Source of the DNA: Girardinichthys multiradiatus
Taxonomy: Eukaryota > Chordata > Actinopteri > Cyprinodontiformes > Goodeidae
DNA: 64,000 nucleotides
Direction: 5' to 3'
Assembly: GCF_021462225.1 (NCBI RefSeq)
Contig: NC_061800.1
Location: forward strand, 7,943,814 to 8,007,813
The notes below the pieces were generated by a model that saw nothing but the letters and a program-made list of their open reading frames with translations, did no database searches and was not told the DNA's origin. Positions 1 through 10,849 of the stretch are shown one piece after another. The stretch's first letter is position 1, and every line of letters starts with the position of its first letter. Made by a program: the position numbers and the translations under genes.

Positions 1-609
1 CCTTTGTCTCCAATTTCACTGCTCGCTAGCTTGCCGCCAAAAGCTTTATAACCCTTTGTCTGCTCAGGAGTTGGGGGACGTTTTATGATCAGGACATCAC
101 TGAGTACAGTTGGAGTTGCGCCCCCCCACTCTCCACTCACCACCACACATCTTCGTCATATTCTCAATTTTGCCATAAATGCTGGTTGATTCAACACCCA
201 CTGTTGTTTTCTTTATTTTTGCTTAGTTAGATGTGTTACCCTTGTTATGTAGAATTTTGCATGTTGAGTAGGTGAAGATTAATAAATATTCACATAGATA
301 AAGAGAGAGCGTTTTGTGTTCATTGTGTGCAAAAAGTGATTTGTCAGTCAAGATAAGGTTAAAGTTCCACACGTTTCGGCAGAAACGGTCGATTAAACAG
401 TGACATCTCCGGCAATAGTTATTCATTATTACGGAGTATTTAACGGTTGTAATTGTCAAAGGCGTTGAGCCGCAATTACAACACCAGAAACATCTCTGGT
501 CTTGATTCATAAATGAGGATTTTGGTTAAGAAATTGATTTTGTGAAATTATGATTTGTAATTATAATTATTGATCAAGATTAATCAATCAATAATCATAA
601 CCCCCAACA
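1..609 (+). repeat. LTR (end portion) of an LTR retrotransposon
   Basis: The stretch ends in CCCCCAACA at 609, and 610 is already inside a Tc1 transposase frame. Its reverse complement matches the sequence from 58,939 rightward. Both copies carry the same AT-rich end (TGTTGGG, then TGATTATTGATTG and a run of TAATTATAA words) and the same blocks further in. The LTR therefore reads + here and minus at the right end of the window. TG...CA borders fit an LTR. The inner border lies left of the window, so a solo LTR and the 3' LTR of a longer element cannot be told apart. A 95-codon antisense frame inside it is not a gene. Confidence 0.7.
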
Positions 610-1562
610 GTGTCCCCAAGTGCTGTCGCAAAAACCATCAAGCGCTACAAAGAAACTGGCTCACATGAGGACCGCCCCAGGAATGGAAGACCAAGAGTCA
701 CCTCTGCTGCGGATGATAAGTTCATCCAAGTCACCAGCCTCAGAAATCGCAGGTTAACAGCAGCTCAGATTAGAGAACAGGTCAATGCCACACAGAGTTC
801 TAGCAGCAGACACATCTCTAGAACAACTGTTAAGAGGAGACTGTGTGAATCGGGCCTTCATGGTAAAATAGCTGCTAGGAAACCACTGCTGAGGACAGGC
901 AACAAGCAGAAGAGACTTGTTTGGGCTAAAGAACACAAGGAATGGACATTAGACCAGTGGAAATCTGTGCTTTGGTCTGATGAGTCCAAGTTTGAGATCT
1001 TTGGTTCCAACCACCGTGTCTTTGTGCTGTGCAGAAGAGGTGAACGGATGGACTCTACATGCCTGGTTCCGACCGTGAAGCATGCAGGAGGAGGTGTGAT
1101 GGTGTGGGGGTGCTTTGCTGGTGACACTGTTGGGGATTATTCAAAATTGAAGGCATACTGAACCAGCATGGCTACCACAGCATCTTGCAGCAGCATGCTA
1201 TTCCATCCAGTTTGCGTTTAGTTGGACCATCATTTATTTTTCAACAGGACAATGACCCCAAACACACCTCCAGGCTGTGTAAGGGCTATTTGACCAAGAA
1301 GGAGAGTGATGGGGTGCTGCACCAGATGACCTGGCCTCCACAGTCACCGGACCTGAACCCAATCGAGATGGTTTGGGGTGAGCTGGACCGCAGAGTGAAG
1401 GCAAAAGGGCCAACAAGTGCTAAGCATCTCTGGGAACTCCTTCAAGACTGTTGGAAAACCATTTCAGGTGACTACCTCTTGAAGCTCATCAACAGAATGC
1501 CAAGAGTGTGGGGAGCAGTAATCAAAGCAAAAGGTGGCTACTTTGAAGAACCTAGAATATAA
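610..1562 (+). pseudogene. Tc1-like transposase, truncated and frameshifted
   Basis: Two frames together give most of a DDE transposase: 610-1161 and 1185-1562. The first holds the helix-turn-helix remainder, the GRPR-type linker and the first catalytic aspartate (LWSDESKFEIFG). The second holds the second aspartate (FQQDNDPKHTS) and the glutamate (SPDLNPIEMVWGEL). The frames part near 1135-1142, where related copies appear to have one more base after GGGGAT. The N-terminus is lost to the LTR junction. All three catalytic acids remain, but the gene is dead. Confidence 0.88.
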
Positions 1563-1725
1563 GACATATTTTCAATTGTTTCACACTTTTTTGTTCAGTA
1601 TATAATTCCACATGTGTTAATTCATAGTTTTGATGCCTTCAGTGTGAAGCTACAATATTAATAGTCATGAAAATAAAGAAAACTCTTTGAATGAGAAGGT
1701 GTGTCCAAACCTTTGATCTGTACTG
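610..1725 (+). mobile_element. Tc1-like transposon, 5' part displaced by the LTR insertion
   Basis: The element starts abruptly inside transposase codons where the LTR ends. It runs to a typical Tc1 terminus, GTGTCCAAACCTTTGATCTG then TACTG at 1725, followed by TA, the expected target dinucleotide. The left terminal repeat and the transposase N-terminus are missing. The simplest reading is that the LTR element inserted into this Tc1 copy and that its other half lies upstream. Pieces of the same 3' end recur at 10,505-10,612 and, inverted, at 21,466-21,612. Confidence 0.85.
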
Positions 1726-1759
1726 TATATATGTATAATATATATGTATAATAGAAATA

Positions 1760-1978
1760 TATATAGACTTTATTGATCTCACAATGGCTGAATTATCCTC
1801 TGCATTTAACCCATCCCTTAGGAAGCAGTGGTCTGCCAATGTGCGGCCCCCCAGGAAGCTTTGAGGGGTTAAGGGTCTTACTCAGGGACCCAGAGTGGCA
1901 CGCTGTCGGATTCGAACCAGGGTACTTTTGGCCTCTCCAGGACGCAAAAGCCCTCCTCTACTAGGCAACCACTCCCCA
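1760..1978. repeat. Dispersed repeat with a TTTATTGATC start and a tRNA-box-B-like word
   Basis: This resembles a repeat common in fish genomes, which begins TTTATTGATC and contains AACCCATCCCT, GGGGTTAAGGGTCTT and GGATTCGAACC. The last word looks like an RNA polymerase III B box, but no tRNA fold or A box is convincing. I take it as a degraded interspersed repeat of unassigned class, not a gene. Confidence 0.5.
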
Positions 1979-1984
1979 AAAGCA

Positions 1985-2795
1985 TATGTGTTAGAATGGC
2001 CTAGTCAAAGTCCAGACCCTAATGGACTTGTGAATCTGCAGCAAGACTTTAAAATTATTTCTGTGGAAGGTTGTGCTTGACAATGAATAGATGTTTAATT
2101 GTTGTCTTGTGTTTCTTATCTTATTGGCTTTGTTTCTGTTGTTACCTATTAGCACAGATATTTTACAGAAATAGTCTAGGCACACCTTTTGTGTAGTATA
2201 TCTGTTGACATCTTTCACAACTGATGACACAACTCAGTGCCTGATGAGAAAGGACAACATTTCCTTCCTTAATGGGGTTTGTCTTCTGACTAGCATTTCC
2301 TGTTGTTGACCAGACCGCTTCTGTTTTAGTAACTCTGTTGTTGCTGTTTCTTAAAAGTCTGAGGGTCTGTTGACGAAAGCACCTGTCCAACAATCCATTC
2401 AGGTCAAAATCTAGGCCTGAATGCTACAGCAAGGCTTAAAATAGTTTGTCTCTCCATCTAGTCTGATTTAGCTTGAGCTATCCTGCAAATGGTTGGCAAA
2501 ACGTTTCTACATGTGCAAGCTCACAGCTGTAACTGCAGTAACTGGCAGTTCTACAAAGTGTTTACCAAGGAGAACTGAATGCAAATGCATGCCACACCTT
2601 TCTGATTTTTAGTTGTTAAAATATTGAAATTATCGATCATTTTCCTTCTACTTCACAGTCATTCATTTTTCTGCGTTGGTACTGTATATCACATAACATT
2701 TCAGTAAAACACCATGAAGTTTGTGGTTGCAACATGACAAAATGTAGAAAGGTTCGAGGTGTAGGAATACTTTTTCAATGAACTGTACATAACTA
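1985..2795 (+). mobile_element. Strongly decayed Tc1-like remnant
   Basis: At 1,993-2,060 the bases still spell an eroded WPSQSPDPN motif, the region before the catalytic glutamate of Tc1 transposases. From about 2,515 to 2,795 there is a Tc1-type 3' end, with CACACCTTTCTGATTTTTAGTTG, TCCTTCTACTTCACA, TATCACATAACATTTCAGTAAAA and TGACAAAATGTAGAAA in the usual order. The stretch between is not recognisable. The same terminal region recurs near 13.7, 19.3, 45.6, 46.3, 48.0 and 51.0 kb. Confidence 0.6.
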
Positions 2796-3277
2796 TAGCA
2801 CACATTCATATTTAAAAGATTACAGATGATGACATCCCTTGTTATTACACAGCTTTGATCTTTATCATATCGCGAGGACTCAGTGAAAAGTTTCATTCAG
2901 CCATTTTCCACAACACCTGTTTCCTGGCAGGATTAGTGACAGTTTGGTAAGCTGACGTTGATGGAGGTATGAATGTCCCTAAGATGAGTTGGGTCATTTC
3001 TTACCTTGTCATGCAATAAGAATAGGTGGATGGAATGTTGGTTATTTTGTGACAAATGATCACTGACATTTGAGAAAGTGTTTGAAGTCAAACAAGATGT
3101 GGTGGTCTTGGGTTAAGGTTTGTTGAAGTAACCATTTGGCTAGATCTCAGTCACATACATTGTTATTTATAGTTGAAGGTTAGTGTGTTGTGGAACTAAT
3201 GATGAGTCAGTCTGAACCACAGGCTACATCTCTGCATGTTTAGCTTGTTTGCTCTAATACAGGGCTTTGCAAATTTC
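2796..3277. other. Intronic or intergenic sequence, nothing recognised
   Basis: AT-rich single-copy-looking DNA. No long open frame, splice-flanked exon or repeat that I recognise. Confidence 0.4.
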
Positions 3278-3643
3278 TTTGCCGAAAGTATTTGTCTGTC
3301 TACTTTTACAGGTACATGAACTTTGATGGCATGTTATTCTTAACCCATAAGGTAGAGTTTGTTGATGGACCCACTGTTGTCAGCAGTATTAGCAACTTTA
3401 ATTATTCTGTAAACATCTTCCTTAAGGTTTAGGAGTGTGTTCATATTTAGATGAGAAAACCAGAATTGCAGCCTCTGTTCTGATTCATCCCAAAGGTGTT
3501 CAAGAAGGTTGATGTTAGGACTCTGTCCTGGCCATTCAAGTTTCTCCGCATCAAACTTTATACACCTGCAGCCATGGAAGTGGTTGGAACACCAGAACTA
3601 ATTGATTTGGTGGTTTGACCCAATACTTTTGGTAATATATGCT
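3278..3643. mobile_element. Internally deleted Tc1-like element (MITE-sized)
   Basis: Left side: TTGCCGAAAGTATTTGTCTG. Right side: CAATACTTTTGGTAATATA. These are imperfect inverted ends of a common fish Tc1 type. The interior keeps two blocks of that family: ATTCATCCCAAAGGTGTTC at about 3,483 and ACACCTGCAGCCATGGAAGT at about 3,562. The roughly 1 kb that would hold most of the transposase between those blocks is gone. It is non-autonomous and decayed. Confidence 0.55.
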
Positions 3644-5450
3644 CCTTTTCAACTGACTCTATTTAGGCGGCCCGGCTCCACTCCACTTGGTGTCGCTCTG
3701 TTCGACACAGAAACTGTTGTGTTGCCACTGACCCACTGAAGGCTTCAGCCTTTGGTGCGCTGTATCAGTATAAACATTGTTGTGTGACAATGTCACATTA
3801 AAGTCATCTGTGTGAGACAATAAAAAAAAAAATACAAATAATAAATAAATAGAAAATACAAACATAAATAATCAAAATACAAATAATGTTTGTATTATTG
3901 TATATGCAAGAATGTCTTATATGTTTTTTATGTATAAAATGATCTACTGGGATAATTATCAGGATAATAAGGCTCAGGGGTTCTGATATGAGGGGGTGTG
4001 GCAGGCGAAGCGGAGAGCTGTCTGGACTGGTAGAGCTTTTGAGAGGGCTGCTGGATGAAACAGTAGGTACCAGTACAGAAAAAACAGTAATGGAAACACT
4101 CTAAACCTAAATAGAGCCAGTGGAAAATGGGCAATAGAGTATTTCTCTCCCAGTTAGGCAGACGTTGTTTTTTTGTTTAGCAGTTCTTCAGTCTTGGACA
4201 TTAGCTGCTTTTTACCAGACTAAGTTTAGTCACAATACTTGTCTGTTTTCAGAGAAATTATTTACAAAGGGTTGATGCAAGATTCAAAGGCACAGATAGG
4301 GGCTTCTGGTAGGCTCTTTCACTAGTGAATCCACTACTTTAATGACAGCAGACCACATGAATAGGCAGGCTCAGATAGGGCAGATTAGCACCTTGTGGTT
4401 GAGCATTGTTTTCACGGGCTTTGCCAGGCTCAGCCTGAAAAAGATCCAGAGAGATCCTGTCCATGTCTGCCTACCCCCTGTGGGGAGGAATGTTCTTATT
4501 GGTGGCAGACTGAGCTGGCTGGCACTTCTCCTTTCCTTTCTGTTTTTGAGAAACCTGCACTTTATGAGTCACAGAGAAGTTGCATGAATTTGAGCTGATG
4601 TTACAAGTGACGAACTATCTGCATCTTTTAATTAAATGAAAAATAAAGTCTTTGTCAGAGAAGATCTGCTCTGAACCAGTCAGATGGTAGATATCTGGGC
4701 AGCTTAGAAAGAAATTAATTAAACATGAAAACAAAGGTATGTTCTCTGGGTGTCATCTAGCCTCAGTGTAGCTTAGTGAAGAGCGCAATATGTTTGGATA
4801 AAAGACATCAGCAGGAGCATTTAAGATGTCTCCACAATTTACTGATTCTGTTGTTCAGCACAAAGGTTAATATGTTTGTAAGAAAAAAACTAGCTCACTT
4901 TGACGTGAAGAATGTTTCTAACACTACCCTCCATCTTCTTTATTTATAGCATGAGCAATAAAGCCAATAAGATACAAAACAGCAAACAGTTAAACTTAAT
5001 CTATTCTTTGTCAAGCATAACTTGTCACAGAAATATTACCAGCCACAAAGTCACCTAAACTGGCTTTTATAAACATTAGAGGTTTATCAGGGAAATTATT
5101 TTTGATCAGTGACTTAATAATTTTAACAGACACATGATTATGAAAATAGTGAGACACCGGCACTAATTGAGTCAGTGCCCCTCAATTGCAATTTTTCAAG
5201 TGAGAACAGGGAGCATATAAGTGGGGGCGTGGTGGCTACCTTGATTCATAATTCTCTAAAGTGTAAAAAGGTGTTCTTAGGCAAATTTGACTTTTTCTGA
5301 ATATATGGCCGTCCAGGTAAAGGCCCTGCTTGAGTTATGTTTGTGAAGGTTCACAGGCCTCTAAAATTCAAAGCAAATGTTTTAATGATTTTATTGACCT
5401 TCTGTCCATGATGTGTCTTTTTTGAAAGCCTCAATTCCATCAACTTAATT
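3644..5450. other. Sequence without a recognised gene
   Basis: Small open frames exist, such as 4342-4587 (81 codons, +) and 3928-4134 (68 codons, minus). None shows a known domain, a signal peptide or exon-like splice borders. I do not call a gene. Confidence 0.4.
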
Positions 5451-6364
5451 AGCCAGAGAGATATTAAAAGAAGACATTTTTTAAGGACAGTACAAATGAA
5501 AACTTTAACCAAGTTTCCCCTTTCATTTTCACTGTGTCCTGTAACTCAGTAGATGAGCTATTAGATTACTTCCATTCTAAAATTTCAGACATTATTGATT
5601 CCATTGCTCTCATTAAGGTTAAGGTTGTCTCTGCTAAGAAGAAATGCTTCAGTGCAAAGAATGTGAAAACAGGAAACATTGAGTGGGAGGTAGCAAAGAC
5701 TGAACTCCAGGTTCACTATAACATCTATAAAGAGAGATTTCACAGATATAGCTGATGAATGCAGGGCAATCAATTTTTTTCTGAATTTATCAACAAAAAT
5801 ATTAATAATGCTTGTGCCTTGTTTGCTAAGGTGAACAGATTAAAATACCCTCCTGTGTCTGTAGCATCTGAACTCCGCTTTACCAGGGCCTGCAATTAAT
5901 TTGCTAACTTCTTTAATGAGAAAATTCAGAAGCTTAGAAGAGTAGTCTGTACACCAAATTAAAGTCCAGCATCAATGCTGCGTCGAACCAAAACAAAGGT
6001 TGACAAAATGACACATTTCTACCAAATCAACTACAAAAACTTAAAAGAAATTATACATCAACTAAGCTCCTCTTCCTGCTATCTCAATATTTACCCACAG
6101 CTTTCTTTAAGAATTTTTATCGAGCCAATGTTGAAAAAGAACAATCTAGACTAGCTGCTATTGCAAAATTACAGTCGGTCGGTCTTTCTGGTACAGCACT
6201 TGGCTGGTTTGAGTCTTACTTGAAGGACAGGCACTTCTTTGTGTCAGTAGGTAACTTTACATCAGAGTTAACAAAAATCACATGTGGGGTTCCCCAAGGT
6301 TCCATCTTGGGACCCCTCCTATTCAATATCTACATGCTCGTCATAGCTTAGATCATACCTAACA

Positions 6365-6548
6365 ACATGATGATAAACTGTAAATGCCCTGCACTTGCAT
6401 AGTGCTTTATCAAGTCAGCAGAGACCCCAAAGCGTTTATACTACAAACAGTCATCCATCCATTCACACACTGACAGTGGTAAGCTACATTGTAGCCAAAG
6501 CTGCGCTGGGCCAGGCTGACAGAAGTGAGGCTGCCATAAAATCGGCAC
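6365..6548. repeat. Short interspersed repeat splitting the L2 reverse transcriptase
   Basis: This block runs from AAATGCCCTGCACTTGCATA to GTGAGGCTGCCAT. It sits exactly between the LLFNIYM and YADD parts of the L2 reverse transcriptase, so it was inserted there. A related copy lies at 26,320-26,470 with the same word order (CACTTGTATAGTGCTTTA, ATTCACACACYGACAGT, CAGCTGCSCTGG). Class uncertain. Confidence 0.6.
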
Positions 6549-6822
6549 CAACCATCAGTTAACATAACTATGCAGATGACGCACAGCTCTACAACACAAT
6601 GTCACCGGGTGACTATGAACCTATTTAACCGTTCAGTAGATACATAGAACAAGTCAGTGTGTGGATGTGCCACAATATTCTTTAGTTGAATAAAGACAAA
6701 ATTAAAGTAAATATTTTTGGACAAGAGGAGCAATCAAGAGTCAGCACACAGCGTCAGGTACTATGGCTAGAAACTGCAGATCAGACCCAAAGTCTGGGCG
6801 CAGTGATGGAGTCAGACCTGAA

Positions 6823-6934
6823 CCTCCAGAGGCTGATAAAGACAGTCACCGAGTTGACCTTCTATCACCTGAAGAACAATTTCTTCAGGTGATAGAAGGT
6901 CAACTCGGTGACTGTCTTTATGGGCCTCTGGAGG
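6823..6934. repeat. 52-bp near-perfect inverted repeat with an 8-bp spacer
   Basis: The left arm is 6823-6874 and the right arm 6883-6934. The arms pair over 52 positions with two mismatches (CTGAT against ATGGG near the outer ends). The spacer is AACAATTT. The left arm is normal L2 coding sequence (LQRLIKTVTELTFYHLK). The right arm is an inverted copy inserted before the LINE sequence resumes. It would form a strong hairpin or cruciform. Confidence 0.92.
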
Positions 6935-7073
6935 AACATTTTCTTCAGGTGATGATCCAGGATTAAAGGACTCATGTCCCAGCAAGATCTTACAAAATCC
7001 TTCCATGCGTTTAACTTCCAGAAAACGCAGAAATGCATAATGCCTGAGTTCTTTTAAATCAAGGTTAAAACTC

Positions 7074-7514
7074 GTACTCGTACTCGTCGTCTTCCGCTTA
7101 TCTGGGACCGGGTCGCGGGGGCAGCAGACTCAGCAGAGACGCCCAGACATCCCTCTCCCCAGACACTTCCTCCAGCTCCTCCGGGTGGAGCCCAAGGCGT
7201 TCCCAGGTCAGCTGAGAGACATAGTCCCTCCAGCGTGTCCTGTGCCGTCCCCTGGGCCTCCTCCCGGTGGGACGTGCCTGGAACACCTCCCGAGGAAGGC
7301 GTCCAGGAGGCATCCGGTATAGATGCCCGAGCCACCTCAACTGGCTCCTCTCGATGTGGAGGAGCAGCGGCTCTACTCCGAGCCCCTCCCGGATGGCCGA
7401 GCTCCTCACCCTATCTCTAAGGGGGTCCCTGGCCACCCTACGGAGGAAGCTCATTTCAGCCGCTTGTATCCGGGATCTCGTTCTTTCGGTCATGACCCAA
7501 AGTTCCTAGGCAGG
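7074..7514 (-). mobile_element. 5'-truncated Rex3-like (RTE clade) LINE copy
   Basis: The 441-bp insert is flanked by a perfect 13-bp duplication, AAGGTTAAAACTC (7061-7073 and 7515-7527). On the minus strand it encodes the C-terminal end of the Rex3-type polyprotein from MTERTRSRIQAAEMSFLRR to the SLLPPRPG end, then the family's tail of repeated ACGAGT-like units. It matches the 3' end of the 22.7-26.0 kb copy closely. It landed in the 3' part of the L2-like LINE. Confidence 0.9.
7098..7493 (-). pseudogene. C-terminal fragment of a Rex3-type reverse transcriptase protein
   Basis: A 131-codon open stretch matches the C-terminal region of the Rex3-type protein seen at 25,292-25,939, including RSQLRWLGHLYR, PPGRLPREVFQA and GRDV-type tail words. 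It lacks the endonuclease and the reverse transcriptase core, so it is a dead fragment. Frames on the other strand at this place are shadows of it. Confidence 0.88.
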
Positions 7515-7812
7515 AAGGTTAAAACTCCATTTGTTTAATCGCATTTGATAAAGTTTTATAATTAACATAAAAATAGAAAATACTACAAGCAAAAAAAAAT
7601 TACAATAGCAAAACTATTTTAAAAGAGAAGGCGAAACTAATAACTGAAACATAATTAATTTAAACCTGTAGTCCCAAGTATTCTTTACTTTTCTTTACCT
7701 CTTTTTATCATGTCACTGTAATGTACTCCTCATCATGTATAGCACTTTAAATTGTGTTGTTGCTGAAATGTGATATGTAAGTAAACTATGCTGGCTTTGC
7801 CTTGAGCAGCAC

Positions 7813-9400
7813 CAAGATCAACCAACCACCATCAACCACAGTTTCCCTATTTATGGAGCACAAAATATCATAACAATGTTTACACAGCTGATGTTTTTTA
7901 ATTAGCAAGTTACAAATAATAAAATACAGTTTATGCCAGTATGTTTCCATTTTCGGCAACCAGTTTGGGTTATACATACCTGTGGCTGCAGTTTGGATGG
8001 GATTCTTCCAGCCAAGCATACACAGGTACAGATAGAAACAGTGTTACTGAGGAGCTGGCTGCTTGATGCTGAGCTTTCTGTAGCTTCTTCCTCTTTTACT
8101 ATAAAGTGAGCGTTTATTGTTAGTTGTGCAGAAGTGCTTTTTTGGGGTCAGAGAGGCGTGGTCTTAATTTCACTTTCACTCAATTAACCCAAACTTTAAT
8201 AATTAATAATAATAATAAGTACATTCACGCAGAGCACTTAGTAATGGCAATGAGAAAATAAAGAAAGCTGATCAGTTATTTTGGTTTCTCCTATGCATAT
8301 TTTTTTTGTCAACTAGCTTCCTTCCTGTTTGCATTGTTTTATTGGGCATTTCAAGAGCACATTAGAAATGGTAATTCTACACCCATAAAATGTAATTGTA
8401 AAACCACAACCCTGCCCCCAGACAAATTCTGGAAAATGTTGTCCTTAAACTTCTCACCTTCACATCTGGGACTCTTGAGAGCAATACGTTAGACCAGTTA
8501 TGTCCAATGTCTGACCTCAACTCACCTGAGTCAAATGAAGGGTTCTTTAGCAGGCCTCTATAATATCAAGAATACTAGTGAAATTAGATTTTATTATACC
8601 CCCTAATATTTAGCTGTGCCATCTGTCCCAGACTGCTGCTACCCTGTGGGCAGCTTGATGCTGCACTGATGGGCATGCCTTTTGCACACGTTTGTTTCAA
8701 AACAGCCTTGCTGTGAAGAGAGTGATAGTTCGTCCTTCTCTTGTGTCCTAACCATGACTGTCTTGTGTTTTTGCAACTGGAATTTTTCCCAAAGAGCTGA
8801 TTTTATCTTTCATTGAAATAGATTGTGCCCTGATCCTGGAAACCCACCCATGACCATCTATATTTAAAATAAGTCGGTTTGACTCTTATGTTCTCCTTTT
8901 TGGACTTCCAATTAACAATATAATCTTTTTCCAATTCAAAACATCAGCAAAGGAAGTGCTGAGTAGGAAGAGAATTGTACGATCTCTACCCTGTATTTAC
9001 CTCTGTAATGTAATGAATGAGCTTTAGAGGTTGCTGTTCCTGCCATAGCAAAAAAGTGTCTCCAAACAGCCCTTCAGAAATGTTGCCAAGATTAAAACTT
9101 GTTTGGTTCATTAGATCCTCTGGTTTCCTTCTTTTGTTAATGCTGTTTCAGTCCTTGAGCTTTGAGCTGTTGGAGGAGCACCAGAGATCAGGGAGGACCA
9201 GTGGTCAGGGAATCTGTAATGCATGCCATTTAGTTACTTCTACCATCCTAGGGTTTTTACAGTATTATAATTTATTTCCACACATACTTATATTTTCGAA
9301 TCAAATAACTAGAATATTTAAAAAAAATCTATAAAATAGGTAAAAATGAATTTACTTAAAAGAAATCAATGTATACACAGACACTTCAACCAGTGCTTCC
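7813..9400. other. Sequence without a recognised gene
   Basis: AT-rich DNA. Frames such as 7786-8019 (minus) and 9017-9334 (+) have no recognisable domain. No splice-bordered exon or clear repeat was identified. Confidence 0.4.
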
Positions 9401-9414
9401 TCAGACAGGATGGG

Positions 9415-10060
9415 TAACGAGAACTACTCGCTGTCAGATCTGTGTGCTAAAATGATATTGTTGCCAGAATCATCCAGTCGTTCTCTAAAAGTGAACATTA
9501 ACTTTCTTAAAAGTGCATTAAAGGTGCAAATACCCACAGCTACAAACATCTGGCTGGCACTTCCCACTCTGAGCATCCCAAAAATGCTTATTGTTGCATC
9601 ATTGTATGCAACATGCAGCTTCTTCATGGTAGATAGATTGTAAGATGCCCACAAGGGGGCAGTATATAGGGGTGTGCAAAAACCTTCATACAGAGCCACT
9701 TTTACTGGAACTGAACAGAAACTAATCTTTTGTGCAATGGTATTAGCCTAATCATAAAGCTTATATCGTTGTCTGTATGTATCATTATCATGAATCTTTG
9801 ATCAGTAATAAAATGACAGCGGTATTTTACCTTTTTATACACCTCCAGAACATTGTTGGACAGTTTAAACACAGGAAAATTTAGCTTTTTATCCTGCTTG
9901 GTTCTACATATCAAAATAGCACTTTTAGCAGCATTTTTCCGTATTTGTATGTTGCATACCAGATTCAGTACAGACATTAAGAAGCTGCTGTAAACCAGCA
10001 CTACTTGGACTGAATACCACCATGTCATCTGCATACATAAGATTGCCTCTCAATGTTTCA
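9415..10060 (-). mobile_element. Non-LTR retrotransposon fragment
   Basis: Two minus-strand frames, 9702-10034 then 9424-9699, look like the back half of a fish LINE reverse transcriptase. Near 10,020 the start is an eroded DD-type box (MTWWYSVQVVLVYSS). Then come AAKSAILICRTKQDKKLNFP and LEVYKKVKYRCHF, and downstream LHVAYNDATISIF and ASQMFVAVGICTFNALLR. Expected family residues are often replaced. The clade is not assigned. Confidence 0.6.
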
Positions 10061-10504
10061 CCTATGCATACATATATATGACAGGCTCTCAACTGTATAA
10101 ACAGATCATCAACATATAAATGAAATAAAACTGAAAATGAAATCCATGGAATCCATGTAGCAACATGTATTCCAGAACCTGAATCAATATTCTCCCACTT
10201 CCATTGAGGCCTTCCCCTTCTTAACAGCTTTACTCCATTGTGAGGAGCACATGAGAAGCTCCGTCTCAGCAGGATCCTTCATGGTTGTATTTTCCATGTT
10301 AAGACCGGAAGATGACATCTGAGCCCGATTTTGACCACACAGCAAAATCTTGGGGCTATCATCCTGATCCTCGAACCAGCCGCTCATCCAGCCAACAGCT
10401 CCTCGGAGTGATTCCCTAGAGGAAGGAGGGAAACGGTCCCCGGCCCCTGAATGCTCAAAGTAACAGGCTCACCCGGCACCTCAGACTGACACTCGAGTAG
10501 TCAT
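10061..10504. other. Unassigned stretch, possibly the upstream part of the same LINE
   Basis: A 67-codon minus-strand frame (10184-10387) with a low-complexity polar composition is present. It lies where the upstream part of the neighbouring minus-strand LINE would be, but I see no domain in it. No host gene is supported. Confidence 0.3.
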
Positions 10505-10612
10505 GCATTGGTTATTTTACAATTTTTTGATTGCTACATAATTCCATATGTGTTCATTCACTGCTTTGATGCCTTCAGTGATAATCTGCATACAATGTAA
10601 ATAGTCATAGTT
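10505..10612 (+). mobile_element. Tc1-like 3' end fragment
   Basis: ATAATTCCATATGTGTTCATTC and CTTTGATGCCTTCAGTG match the region after the transposase stop of the copy at 610-1725. Only about 100 bp remain. Confidence 0.6.
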
Positions 10613-10849
10613 TATGTTGGCATTTTATGAGTTCATTTCAGTTTATTATTGTAGCATCATTTCACAACACATTCTGTCTCTGGGCACTTTACAAAAAAAG
10701 GCAAATTCATATTGTTTAAGATATTTGCACCTAATAAGTAGCACCGATGGGAGCAGCGCTCTGTCCATTAGGGCCTTTAACACACCTAAGACATGTCATG
10801 CTGAAGTGCACTGAGACAGGACAGGTTGTTGGACCCCGGCTTAATGGAG

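Larger units (their letters stand above)
5450..7812 (+). mobile_element. L2-like LINE remnant, interrupted twice
   Basis: Frames at 5534-5755 resemble the region between endonuclease and reverse transcriptase of fish L2-type LINEs (VDELLDYFHSKISDIIDSIA, then LQVHYNIYKERFH). At 6,157-6,345 the reverse transcriptase reads [16 protein letters not shown] and [17 protein letters not shown]. At about 6,562 NYADDAQLY supplies the catalytic YADD box. Near 6,965 GLMSQQDL is still legible. The 3' end is at about 7,740-7,810 (AGCACTTTAAATTGTG, TTGCTGAAATGTGATAT). It is full of stops. A short repeat (6,365-6,548) and a Rex3 copy (7,074-7,514) were inserted later. Confidence 0.7.

Noticed and set aside
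223..510. 95-codon cysteine-rich frame on the minus strand
   Set aside because: It lies in the LTR and is not kept open in the related LTR at 59 kb over its full length.
1905..1925. GGATTCGAACC as part of a tRNA gene
   Set aside because: No cloverleaf can be drawn and the A box is missing. It belongs to a dispersed repeat. The same reasoning holds for the B boxes at 43,490, 53,090 and 21,350, which are SINEs.
4342..4598. Overlapping frames of 81 and 67 codons
   Set aside because: Two frames overlap on the same strand and neither has a recognisable motif.
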